Shown here: positions 11,564 through 22,600 of the stretch, in pieces
Layout: every line of letters starts with the position of its first letter
How positions within the stretch are numbered: the stretch's first letter is position 1
Assembly (NCBI RefSeq): GCF_964204645.1
Contig: NC_134029.1
Span: 7,396,001 to 7,460,000 of the forward strand
Source of the DNA: Tubulanus polymorphus
Taxonomy: Eukaryota > Nemertea > Palaeonemertea > Tubulaniformes > Tubulanidae
Direction of reading: 5' to 3'
Length of the DNA stretch: 64,000 bases
The notes under the pieces: generated by a model
Told to the model about the DNA's origin: nothing
Seen by the model: only the letters and a program-made list of their open reading frames with translations
Databases searched by the model: none
Position numbers and translations under genes: made by a program

Positions 11564-13171
11564 TTATAAGTCATACGTCGGTAAAGTTTTGTAAGGATTT
11601 AAAATGCCGTTCGGGTCGAGCATTTTCTTCATATCCTTCATGAGTTTCACGGCGGAATCCGATTTACTGTAGCGGATGTAGTTATTCTTTTTCACGCCGA
11701 GCCCGTGTTCGGCGCTAATGCTGCCGTCGTATTTCGAAACGACTTCGAACAGAAACGGCTCGATCTCGGCTACGACCGATGAATCGTATTCCTTCGTCGT
11801 CAGATTCAAGTGCAAGTTGCCGTCTCCGACGTGGCCGTAACCGACGCAGACGTCGACTTTATCTTTCAATTTCGCTCGCATGACCTCGACTGGTTTGTAC
11901 ATATGTTTTAAAGGTAACGACACGTCGTACTTGTACGAGTAACCGGCGTGTCGCTGCGCTTCTGCTAACCTTTCGCGAACGGACCAAATATTCTTCATTT
12001 TAGATTCGTCCGCGGCGATGGTGCCGTCCGAAACGATCTCCGCGGATAAAAGTTCCTCTAAAAACGCCGTTAGCTTTTCTTCGTTGTGGTTCGCGTTCGA
12101 GCCGGACACTTCCAACAAAACGTAAAACCGGTTACGGGAAATCGGATTTCGCAAGTTCAGCTGGTTTTGGACTAATGAAAGGGCTTGCATATCGAGGAAT
12201 TCGAACGCCGATAGAATGTCCGCTAGCTGTGTCTTAGCGCGCCGAAGGATTTGTAGGACGATTTCGAATTCTGCGACGCCTAAAAACGCAACTTGCGTCG
12301 ATTTTGGCAAAACTGGACACAATATGGCAGCTTTCGTAATAATTCCGAGGGTCCCTTCGGAACCTACAAATAAATGTTTGAGGTCATAGCCCGTATTATC
12401 CTTCCGTAATACCGACATGAAATCCATGACATCCCCATTCGCTAAGACGACTTCTAGTCCCAGTAGATTGGCGTGAATCGATCCGTAACGTAAGACTCTC
12501 ATTCCGCCGGCATTAGTAGCGATATTTCCGCCGATATGACAGCTTCCTTTAGCTCCTAAGTCCAAAGGCATCATCAGTTCATACGTGGCCAGATGTTGGT
12601 TCAACGTTTCTAATATGCAGCCGGCCTCGCAAACCAACGAACCCATAAGAGGGTCTACGTGCAAGATCTTGTTCATCAATTCCAGACTGACGACTACTTC
12701 GTCGAACACAGGGACACTTCCACCGACCAGACTAGTATTACCTCCCTGAGGAACGACGGCTAACCTATTATCGTTGCAGTATTTCATGATCTCCGACAGC
12801 TCGTCGGTTGTTTTCGGTTTCAAAACGACAGGACTCTTCCCTCGGCAGCTTCGCATCCAATCGATATTGTAAACGTCTAAATCGTGGATATCCGTGAGCA
12901 CTCTGCCGGAGCATAATACTCTGAAGAACTCGATATCGGCCTCGGATATCGATCTGAAATGACCGCGTTTGATTTCAGGCCGCATTTCACTAGTAAAAGG
13001 TACGTTATATTGGCTGTTATGCCGACATGCGAGACCAGAACGAATGCCATACGCGGTATAATTATTGCAGATAGCTCTACATTGTAGTTTCTGCTGACGA
13101 ATAGTGTTCGTAGTTCTTCGTATACTCTGCATTAGCAAAGCGACTCTTGACTTTTGGGCGTAAGTAATCAT
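11564..13171 (-). CDS. D2HGDH: D-2-hydroxyglutarate dehydrogenase, mitochondrial (single exon)
   Basis: This FAD-dependent enzyme oxidises D-2-hydroxyglutarate to 2-oxoglutarate in the mitochondrial matrix and passes electrons to ETF. The ORF is 535 residues (human about 521). The first 50 or so residues are rich in Arg, Gln, Ser and Thr and poor in acid, as in a mitochondrial presequence. The PCMH-type FAD-binding domain follows, with PQGGNTSLVGG at 141-151 and GGNIATNAGG further on. The C-terminal FAD-linked oxidase domain has GHVGDGNLHLN (His447 and His454) and SAEHGLG (Glu488), the metal-ligand residues of this family. The stop follows MLDPNGILNPYKTLP, the usual family C-terminus. The whole CDS is one uninterrupted exon, unlike the intron-rich IPO11 next to it. 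An in-frame second Met at residue 14 could also be the start. Confidence 0.96.
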   Translation of the reverse strand: MITYAQKSRVALLMQSIRRTTNTIRQQKLQCRAICNNYTAYGIRSGLACRHNSQYNVPFTSEMRPEIKRGHFRSISEADIEFFRVLCSGRVLTDIHDLDVYNIDWMRSCRGKSPVVLKPKTTDELSEIMKYCNDNRLAVVPQGGNTSLVGGSVPVFDEVVVSLELMNKILHVDPLMGSLVCEAGCILETLNQHLATYELMMPLDLGAKGSCHIGGNIATNAGGMRVLRYGSIHANLLGLEVVLANGDVMDFMSVLRKDNTGYDLKHLFVGSEGTLGIITKAAILCPVLPKSTQVAFLGVAEFEIVLQILRRAKTQLADILSAFEFLDMQALSLVQNQLNLRNPISRNRFYVLLEVSGSNANHNEEKLTAFLEELLSAEIVSDGTIAADESKMKNIWSVRERLAEAQRHAGYSYKYDVSLPLKHMYKPVEVMRAKLKDKVDVCVGYGHVGDGNLHLNLTTKEYDSSVVAEIEPFLFEVVSKYDGSISAEHGLGVKKNNYIRYSKSDSAVKLMKDMKKMLDPNGILNPYKTLPTYDL

Positions 13172-14415
13172 GATTTAGCCTCAAATAGGTTGCTTACATT
13201 GATTTTCTGCGGCGAAATCGGCCTAATGAAGTAATTTTCATCAACTGTGAGCTGAGCGAACCCGGAAGTTTTTATTGAACCGCCCTCGTTATCGGACCAT
13301 GTCGTATGAAAATCTTGATCTTGGACCAATTAAATTCAATTCAATATTATCCTCGTCAATTGCGACTGCTTGGAATTTCAAAAAGTTTACTGGATGTTCA
13401 TCACTTCTTTACAATATACCTGTCCTTTTTGATGTAAATTTTGCTTTCCGTTGAAAATTAACTTGAATTTCAAGCGAGAAACTCACGTTTAACAATATAT
13501 TCTATTGAATTGAATTGGTCTAATTGGCGACATGGTGCATATTGCTATGTCGAAATTTAGAAGTGTCAAATATATTTTTTCCTATGAATATCTTAGTTTT
13601 CATTGCATAACCGATGAATACAGCATCCTACATCACTCATTAGCAGGTGACACTACCGACTACTACGCCTACTTACGATAGCAAGGATAGGGGAATTATT
13701 GATAAGGCTTTTTAATTGCAATCTTGACTTTTGCACTCGTCTGAGGTGTTTGTGCGTGGGGAAACCCCAACCCGGAAGCAAAATCTACAGGAGCGTGCAT
13801 CGGAAGTTGTAGGTACTGCAAAAACGATAATGTGTCTATAGTAGATCCTCTTTTTGCTGTGCCTACAACTCTGACACAAACCCCCTGTGGCTGTGGTAAA
13901 ATCTAACAAGCCAAAGAATAAAACTGTAAAAATGCAATCAATCTCTCAAGCCAAGATGCAAGTCCATATGCCCACCCCACCAGAACTTCAGATACACTTT
14001 ACTTTGGGGTGTAGTCTGGAATAACAGATGATGTACTGGTTCTTATATCATCTAAGAACCCACAATAGCGTTTTAATGACAACTATATAATTCTTTTTTC
14101 ATTGACATTTTGCGTAGAATGCTACTACTCATCTTCAGTTTTATTCCAGATAGACGGGTTCCCCTACAAAAACGGCTGATGCCTGCTAGACCATACCTTA
14201 TAACTGAGGCTGGAGCATATTTTTGACTCCAGCTTTTATACAGTAGATGGCTATGCCACATAGTGCTCTTTTTTTCGTGAATAGCATATTTAATGAATAT
14301 TTTCTCTTCCTGCTTGCTGTAGTTATGTTGATAATACCTAATCTGGAATGGGCTTTTAAACTTCAGATCATTATGCCTATGCGTGACACTAATCTGATTG
14401 TCGATCTTTTTCAGG
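13172..14415. other. Divergent intergenic region between D2HGDH and the F-box gene
   Basis: This 1.2-kb region separates two head-to-head genes and should contain both promoters. A strong 3' splice site (CTTTTTCAG, ending 14414) abuts the F-box start codon, so the F-box promoter and 5' UTR exon, if conventional, lie within it. No TATA box at a convincing distance, no repeat and no ORF that looks coding were seen. Confidence 0.5.
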
Positions 14416-15738
14416 ATGAATTGCGAAGATGTTGACGAAGACGCCGGAGAACTCTATTCGAACTTGAAACATTTGCCGCCGCCGATTACCGCAAATATTC
14501 TGTCCTTTATTCCGTGGCAAGAGAAGATTCAGTTCGTCACCGAAATCCTGCCTGAATGGAGAACGGGCCTTTACAGCACGGGCGCGTGGACGCACTTCCA
14601 CATTCCTCACTTCATGCGACGCGGCGGAGAAAGCGACCACGAACACGAACTGCGCGAGTGCATCACCGAGTATGGCAAATATATCCAACATTTGACAGTG
14701 GCGCTCGTCGCGTTCAACTACAACCTCGACGACGTGAACATCCAACTGCTCGAGCATATCGCCAAGTGCTGTCGCAGTTTGCGAACTTTCCGCGTCGACC
14801 ATCCATCGTCGGTTAGGTTCTACATGCAAGACGTGTTGCATCGTTACGCGAAGTTGCTGCATGATATCGCTGAGGTGAACTGTTACCTGCGCTCGGTGGC
14901 GCTGTGTGACATTACATACATGCCGTTCGACCGCGCGTTGGGTATGAACGAGTTTTTGTCGACATTTCTGCCGTATGACAAACTGACGAATTGCGTGACT
15001 AAACTCGAGCTGTGCGACTTCTACGACTACTCGCAGCCGTACGAATCGTTGTGTCGATTCACGAATCTGAAAATTCTCAAGATTCTCGTCGAGGTGTTGA
15101 ACACAGACGTCATACTCGGCATGTGCGCGATGTCGCTCGAGCATCTCTACATCGTCAACAGCGGTTCGGCGATCAACGAAGAGTTCCGCGAGTCGGAACG
15201 CATCGACTGGGCGGCCGTCGCGAAAAAGAACCCGCATTTACGCGTGCACTATATCTATCAAGAGCGCACGATCAAAACGGACGACATCGTCGCGAACGAA
15301 CTAGTGCAGTCGGTCGTGTTGGACAGTTTGTGCAACCCGGTGAACAGCGAAATCATGTTGACAATTATCTCGAATCAGGGTAAAAATTTGCAGACGTTCG
15401 CGCACTTGGACACGTACTGGGATTACAACGCGTACGGCGAGGATTTCGACTACGTCGGCTGTTTCTCGTTCATGTCGCGTAGCTGCGAGCGTTTGAAAGC
15501 GTTCATATCGACCGTGCGGATGTCGTGTCAGGCGTTGATGGAGATGGCCGAGTCGACCGCGTTCGAGCGCGTGCTCGTCGTCGCCGAGCAGCTGTTTCTC
15601 GATTTCGACTATTGCTGCAGCGAAGATTTGAACATGAAGTATTTTCAGCGGTTCATGCGCGATTCCGTCGGCTCGGGCTGGGAGTGCGCGTCGCAGAAAG
15701 ACGTGCGCAGCAAAGTGCGCTTTCTTTACAAACTGTGA
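14416..15738 (+). CDS. F-box protein, FBXO39/FBXO33-like (single coding exon)
   Basis: The product is probably a substrate-recognition subunit of an SCF (Skp1-Cullin1-F-box) ubiquitin ligase. The 440-residue ORF starts at the ATG one base after a CTTTTTCAG splice acceptor; FBXO39 is about 442 residues. Residues about 12-55 fit a divergent F-box: LPPPITANILSFIPW, then PEWRTGLYSTGAW. The rest is LRR-like, with repeated L-x-x-L-x-L spacing (KLELCDF, LKILKIL, LEHLYIV) and a segment IDWAAVAKKNPHLRVHYIYQ that resembles the FBXO39 block WAKLARQATNLKVNFFFER (from memory). Third codon positions are GC-rich, producing long antisense shadow ORFs that are not genes. Assignment to FBXO39 rather than FBXO33 or a lineage-specific paralogue is uncertain, so no symbol is given. 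Confidence 0.82.
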   Translation: MNCEDVDEDAGELYSNLKHLPPPITANILSFIPWQEKIQFVTEILPEWRTGLYSTGAWTHFHIPHFMRRGGESDHEHELRECITEYGKYIQHLTVALVAFNYNLDDVNIQLLEHIAKCCRSLRTFRVDHPSSVRFYMQDVLHRYAKLLHDIAEVNCYLRSVALCDITYMPFDRALGMNEFLSTFLPYDKLTNCVTKLELCDFYDYSQPYESLCRFTNLKILKILVEVLNTDVILGMCAMSLEHLYIVNSGSAINEEFRESERIDWAAVAKKNPHLRVHYIYQERTIKTDDIVANELVQSVVLDSLCNPVNSEIMLTIISNQGKNLQTFAHLDTYWDYNAYGEDFDYVGCFSFMSRSCERLKAFISTVRMSCQALMEMAESTAFERVLVVAEQLFLDFDYCCSEDLNMKYFQRFMRDSVGSGWECASQKDVRSKVRFLYKL

Positions 15739-15891
15739 ATTCATTCCGAATTTAGTGTTTTTCAATTTTATCGATTCTAATTGTTTGTTGATTGATAAAG
15801 TTTTGTGTTTGAAATAGCAAGATTCAACATGTTAACATGGACATAAGTGTTAACGTTGTTGGTTTCCACAAGTGACTCACTGTCAGATATC

Positions 15892-15897
15892 AATAAA
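15892..15897 (+). terminator. Polyadenylation signal of the F-box gene
   Basis: AATAAA 154 bp downstream of the stop codon, on the coding strand, in AT-rich 3' UTR-like sequence. Confidence 0.65.
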
Positions 15898-17559
15898 GTA
15901 GAAATCCACATAAAAATGTAATAAACTAGGAGAGAATCTAAACTTTCGTTCTGCGTGCCATTTTCAAAATCGTCTCTTAAATGGCTCATTGAATTAAGTC
16001 GAAATGTCAGATTCCCTTCTAATTATAGTGTTAACATGTTGAAACGTCGTGTCGCAATGTAGGTATCAATCTGCAACCTGGTTCTCACCACTCCAGATAT
16101 TAACCATTGTAATCGCAATGCAAAGTCTTTACAGTCACTTTACGAAAGTTTGGTGATAAAATGACCAAAATATCTGGTATTTTTAGTTCAAATTAGGTCA
16201 TTTTCAATTAAAGATTTCACAGATGACGTCTTCAATATTTTCAAAGCCTGACCGATCAGATATTTGGACGACTGGTTTATGGAATGTCTGAGTGGTGGGT
16301 CCAAGCCGCATATTGATATATGCATAATATTGACCTTTAAAATCGTAAGAACAAATATTCAAGTTTATGTCTTCTTACATACTGTGTTTGAAGTTTAGGG
16401 CCCTGTGTGTTGAAGAACAACGTTCAAATTCTTTTGTTGTCTGAAAATGTTTAATTACTGATACAACCTTAAATTTTGAATATCTATTGGTAGTTTTTCT
16501 ATGCAGGCTATTGATGCGTTTATCACGACAACTCCCATCTAATTCTCATTGGGGGAAAGTTACCCGGTAAACAAACTCTGACGAAAAGCCAACCTTGCAG
16601 TTCACTTTTACAAGAATGCAGCCCGTAGTCAGCCATGGGGGGTTCGATTTTCATGAAAAAGGAACTTTTTCCATGAAAGTGAATGTGTTTGTAGTAAGGC
16701 ACTGGTGCAGTGGAAAAATTTGATGCAAAGAAATTTCACAATTTCTAGCATAAAATCTTGCTTCTTTTTCCCACAATTTGGTCTGAAATTTGGGGAAGTG
16801 GTGGATATTTTGAACGAAAATGTACGAAGTCTTACTTATGAGAGAATCTTTTTTGGAATCAATGCTCCGATTTTCTTAAGGCTGACCTTTGTCAATGAGC
16901 ATCGATGAACCCTAAATACGGGCCTGGAATGAATCTCTTACAGTAGTATTTTAAGGAACCCATTTGTTGATGTTATTATGAAGTTAGTGAAAATTTCTAG
17001 TCAATATAATACTCGGCATCAACTGTGGTTGCATAAGCAAATTTCGAGGAGTTTTCTTACATCCTGAAGCAGCCTATATCATTTTCGAAGCAATATTTGG
17101 CAATAAACTGATCATACATCGTATACCGCACATTAACACATGAGGCAGCTCATCTATAGAGGAAATATAATCTTCAACATTGTTCATTCTACCAATGCAA
17201 TAGATGTTCGGGTGCCACTCAATGCTCTTTCTGGCTCGTAAAATATTACCCTAGGAATGCCGTATATTTTGCTGCATCCACACCTTGATAGAGTGGAACC
17301 TGTAGCTATGACGTAAACTTAAATGGTCCTGATTTGAATGTACAATGCACAGTTAAATGAACATATTTAACGCGCTGTTGTTTCAGTAAAATCATCGAAT
17401 TTTGGTAGCAGAGTAAATTAATCGAAAAAGAAACTAATTTGACTCAAGTTAGGCATTTTTTGAAAATTACTTGAAGCACGGATTATTTTCAAGAAAAAAG
17501 TGGGAGGGCAAAGGGAAAAAAATTAGAATAAGAACATTTTTTTTAATAAGCGTTCAAAA

Positions 17560-17820
17560 TGAAAAGGTACAGGAGAAAAATAAAATGAAACATTTAATTA
17601 TTATGTGAATATTTTCCACAAAACCTCGGAAGGACTGCCGAAAAACATTTAAAAGAAGGAATGAAAATTATGATGAATTTTGATTCAAATGTTGGGAGAA
17701 ATGAAAAAACTAACTTTTTTGCAAATCACGAGGTTGAAAATTAAGATGAAAATAACTGTTACAAAATATAAGATGGACATACCTAACGAAAAAAGGAGGA
17801 CTAAAAAAATAGCAGAATTC
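17560..17820 (+). repeat. Dispersed repeat, copy 1
   Basis: The segment containing ATTTTCCACAAAACCTCGGA and AGGACTGCCGAAAAA, and further on ACGAAAAAAGGAGGACTA, recurs in the opposite orientation at about 52250-52520. Divergence is substantial but the order of matching blocks is kept over about 250 bp. No TIRs or coding remnant were recognised; the type is unknown. Confidence 0.6.
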
Positions 17821-18723
17821 TTGGAGGCGGTTCCGTATCCCGAGTAATTACAAAAAAATGCGTTAGGGAGAATATTGACGATTGTTGAATTTGATTCTTG
17901 AGATGGAAGTAGTAATTTTATTAAAATCACTGGAACTGGGTCGTGTTAATGAATCTCCTGTCCTCCTCTCATTGTGATGTGGTTTGTCTTGCGCTACTTT
18001 TACTTCTACATAACAATCTGAATGTTTTATCATGGACTCTAAAACGAAGAGAGTTCGTGGTTTTATGAATGATGAGTATGAGACAATGAAGAGTTATTCC
18101 GTATTGCATTCTTCCTCTATATTGTTGTTGTTGTTTAATTCATGAATGTTATATCGAAATCTTTGACACATTTTATCAATAAATTATTCATAATTCATAC
18201 TGAGAAGAGAAACGTTCGTTACGTTTTATGGAATTTTACGTTTTTGGAGGAATGAGCAGGCCAAATGGATCAAACCCATGTCTCAATTCGTGATCTAAGA
18301 CCGGGAACTTTGATCTTACGTTCTTAGATACGTGTCATCTTAAAATGGGTGGAAGGATTAATATCGAAACTAATAAGAAAATAACAATAACAGTTGTTTG
18401 AATCTTTTGTGAGTTACTCTATTGAGACTGAATAGTCTCAACTATTTACAACTTAGATACGTCATCACAAAGGCAACTAGTTGCCTGGATGCGGTCAATT
18501 TATCTTAACAACAGTATCCATGAATAAGTTATGTGTCGAATTACGTTGATCTGACCACCGGCATACAAGTCGGGCTAGTCTGGAATTAAAAGATCACATT
18601 GAGCCGACGACACTTCATCCAAGGTAGGACTATTCTAAGATATCTTGTTGAACCTATCGTCCTATCGCCCGAACCAAGCAATTTTACATGAACCATTGAA
18701 TGATAATTTCTATTTGATTGGCA

Positions 18724-18745
18724 GATTTGATTTGATTTGATTTGG
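18724..18745. repeat. (GATTT)n microsatellite
   Basis: About four consecutive GATTT units. Read on the minus strand this is (AAATC)n, the same unit that ends the retroelement tail at 61240-61265, so it could be the tail of another old insertion. The adjoining sequence is not obviously the same element. Confidence 0.6.
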
Positions 18746-19614
18746 TGGTCCGTTAACCCACCACACCTGCCACAGACTTTCCACTTATCGGACACAGGTC
18801 AAATCCATCCCTCGAAACTCCGATGTTCGAACGCACAAAAAATCCATTGCGATTTAGATATACATGTAGTTATTAAATATATTATATTCATGAACGATGA
18901 ATGACGCTGAATCTCGGGATATTATTTCAAGACCAAAACGTCGACAAATACGTAAAACAAGGAAACTTCGAATTGTGGATTATCCTTTTTAGCAGATGAT
19001 AGTCTGGTTAGCGACAACTGAACTGAACAAAATCACACTTTGTTCATGTTATATTTTCCGATTAAATTTAGCTGAACGAATGATTGTAAAAATGTTCTAT
19101 CTTCCGGGAAAAAAAAATTAGTTTTATACTTATTTTTTTCCCAGAGAATGTAACATTTTTCCCTAAGAAATACTCGAAAATAATGGAAGTAGATATATAA
19201 ACTATTTTGCTGTAATAAAGAATGCTTCGAACAAATACATACACTAATACCTATCATATGTCGGTGGGAGAACATAATACTAGGAAATGATTCAAATGTA
19301 GGGCTACATTACTTTTCTATGAGAAAGATACTTCGCAAAGATTCATATCCGATAATAATTCGCATACATAATTTTCCTGCTAAAAGTATTCGATAATAAG
19401 TTGATCTTTATCTGTTTCTTGATTAACGAATGCGGTTTGATATCACCGATCATTGTCGCGCTTTTGAGCGTCGACAACGCTAGCGCCAGAACGCTCTTTG
19501 TCCCGACTAGCAACGGTTATCGCTTCATTGACAACCGTATAATGGCGACTTGCAGTACTGCCTAACAGGACTGTCGAAATAAAACACTAAACGGACTAAA
19601 GAACTTATATAAGC

Positions 19615-22600
19615 ATGGCTACGGGAATTATAGAAAGTGGGTTTGGTGGGCCGATGGATCCTACAAACGCGGAATATCTACAACTTGAAACAAGGGTAGG
19701 TTTCAGAATGTTATTTCCCAGTATTTCGTGTTGATAACGGCTCGAGACAGGCACAATGTACTGTATATATATTTGATATCGATATTAACGTAAATAGTTA
19801 TCACCTTTGCCTAATTAGTTCATATACATATATATCGCTGGAAACTACGCAAAATAATTCATGAACAGAATCGTTAATTGATTATGGAATGTGCAGTCAT
19901 CACAACATAGAAAATGCTTAGTCCGAGAGTCGAGAAAATTGGAAAACTTGTACCACAGTCTAAGGATCAGTCTAAATTAAATCTTGAGTTAAAACGTTAC
20001 TGAAAACAGAAATATTTTAAATCTAGTCCACTAAAGAATATATGGAACCACTGAAATTGTTCAATATACATTTTATAAGTGGACTTTTTCATTAGATTAA
20101 TGTCATGAACTCTGTGCAAATTTTTGCTTAGTTTTTCATTCACACGTCGCAAATTGAAGAAATTCGAATTAATGAATTGCATAGGTTCTATCGTCAGATT
20201 ATCATAGAACTATTGGGTTAATCTGTACTTTGCACGTTTGTGTGTGGTAATCCGACATGCAAACCTAATTTGGTTTAGCTTATAATATACCCGGTATAAG
20301 TATTCGTATTCTGATCAGTTCGGTCAAACCTAGATATCACAGCAAAAATGAACAGAAAAATGTAAGGGGCTGGTTTCGTAGGCTCGAATGGAACTTTTAA
20401 CCAGCAGTGAAAAAATATTACGTATAACCGACCATGAAATCGATGGGATCGACAAAATCTAAGAATTATTTCCCTTGTATCAGCCATATCTAGTAAATAA
20501 AAGACTTAAAAGAAAACTAAATAGATTAAAACCAAGAGCAAATTTTTTAAGACCGAAAGTATAATCTTCCCTGACACTGTGTTATCATAATCTCGATTTC
20601 TCATCTTTATCGTGGTGTTTAGCTTGGTCAGGACACGCTATCCCCGGGATTTGCGAGGTATCTGGAGAAGTACTACAAAAAAGCTTCGTCGGCCGACAAA
20701 GCGAAATGTCTGGAGCTGTTAACGTCTTTGAATATACAGAAAGAGATTAGCGACCAAATCAAACAACCTAGACCGCCATCCAGTACGAGATCCAAATCAG
20801 CGGTACCTCTCAGCTACAGAGAAAATATAGATACCCAACCCTTGGAAAATCTACGTCCTCGATCACCTCCTAAACGACCAAAAACAGCCATGTCATCCGT
20901 AGGTAAGATACACACATTAAGATATTGATAAGCTCTAAATCAAACAGATGTAATAAGCTTACCTACGGCTCAATACCAGTTAGTTTTCCCACCGAGCTTT
21001 CGTGATGAAGATTTGCATAAAACTCGGAATCAATCCAGTAGATTAATGAAATGTCAACTTAGAAAAAGTACTTTTCGTGTATGGACAAACATGTTGGAAT
21101 AAATGAAAAACAAAACACTGACATATCATGCATGATATTTCGTTCACAGAGCAAAAAGTGAATGTTTATTATCAAATCAGGTTATCTTTCAAACGACTAG
21201 ATTCTAACGAGCAACCAGTACGGTACTCTTTGTATTGAGAAACGAATCTACTAACTGGTTTTTTTACGATATCGCGTTGAAAAGAAGAATTGAAAAACTA
21301 CGTGATTTCGTTTACTATTGATCGGCACGTCAACTGTCGTCTGCGCATTAGGATTTTCCATATTTATTTCAAATAAGTTGGTTGAATTTTTCAATGAATT
21401 GCACGTCGTTCTCCGAGATTTATGAGACAATGACAAAATAACTTTATACCTTGAATTCTTAAATAAGGATTTTCTACGATATATCATGTGCATGATTATC
21501 ATTTTTATATTTCAGGAAAACCTCAGCGTGGAGTATACTTAACAACGTACAAACGCGAGTATCCCAATCGCGAACCACCCATAGTGAACGCTGACAGGTA
21601 CAAACTGATTTCTACCGTGATTTGATAATATCCTTAACACTCCGACGATAAAACTCTCTCCATCCAGTCTACGAAGCGTTCATCTGGAACCTTTCTTAAG
21701 GGCTAGACAGCGAGTTCTTAAGTTCACTAAAGAAGTAGTCGCGATCTAGTCTATTTCGATGTCAAATTGCTTTTATTTACGCGCCTAGATTGAAATATTG
21801 AAATGAAACCCGACGTGTCAATTCCCACGATTAATCATCAGACGCCATTCTTACGTGAAGTTTCAGTTAGTTATAGGGTCGCGTGTATTCAAGTAGTTAT
21901 CAGTTTGTCGGTAGTGTGGGGTGCAACAATTATATTAAAACCAAGGATGCCAGAAAAGTATGCTGATCTGTTTTTCTTTCATGCAACCAAAGTGCTACGT
22001 AGTCCTCAGTCGCCCAGTCATGATTCGCGATTTAATACCAGTCTTAACTCATCTATTGACTTTGCTGCGATACCTACGATAATATCTGAACTCTGCTAAC
22101 AACATTTTGTAATGTCGAAGGATCGGTTTGGCTTTTTCGGAATTGTTATCGCATTATGTGCTCATTTTTTGGATATTTTTTATGTTTTCAGACCAAAATC
22201 TTCGAATGCATTTACGGCGTCTTACGATCTATCCGGACCGCTCGGTACTACGACGTACAACGGGCAGTTCTACAAAAAACCTACTAGAAAACAAGAACCG
22301 ATCCGCACGGGAACCGCTAGCGGCCAGCGCCAGAACAACCCTCATCCCGCGCAAGTACGACTTTTTAATTCATTACGTTCTCCTCTTTATACTTCTCGTA
22401 ATAAAAAGCCTCTTGGAAAATTGAAGAAGAAAGTCAATACGAATATGGGTTTTCGCTCAATCTGTAGGTCTGTAATAATACATAGAAGCACACGGTTTGG
22501 ATAAACTAATTTCTATATTTCCCATTTTTTGAATTATCAAGTAATCAAATCAACTCAAGTAGCATCACTACAATGAAAAATGCAACAAGTCGGCCCAATA

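Larger units (their letters stand above)
15739..19614. other. Gene-poor intergenic region with dispersed repeat
   Basis: About 3.9 kb between the F-box gene and the eight-exon gene. It contains the F-box 3' UTR with AATAAA at 15892, a dispersed repeat copy at about 17560-17820 whose inverted partner is near 52250-52520, and a short GATTT microsatellite at about 18724-18745. No ORF shows domain content or coding composition. Confidence 0.55.

Noticed and set aside
14389-15237. 282-residue antisense ORF opposite the F-box gene, plus related ORFs at 14556-14816, 15012-15383, 15301-15765 and 15525-15755
   Set aside because: They are frame shadows created by the GC-rich third positions of the F-box CDS. 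The translations are Arg/Glu/His/Val-rich and have no domain.
19440-19614. RFX X-box upstream of the presumed ciliary gene
   Set aside because: AGCAAC and GACAAC half-sites are present, but no paired half-site with correct spacing was found, so the motif is not supported.
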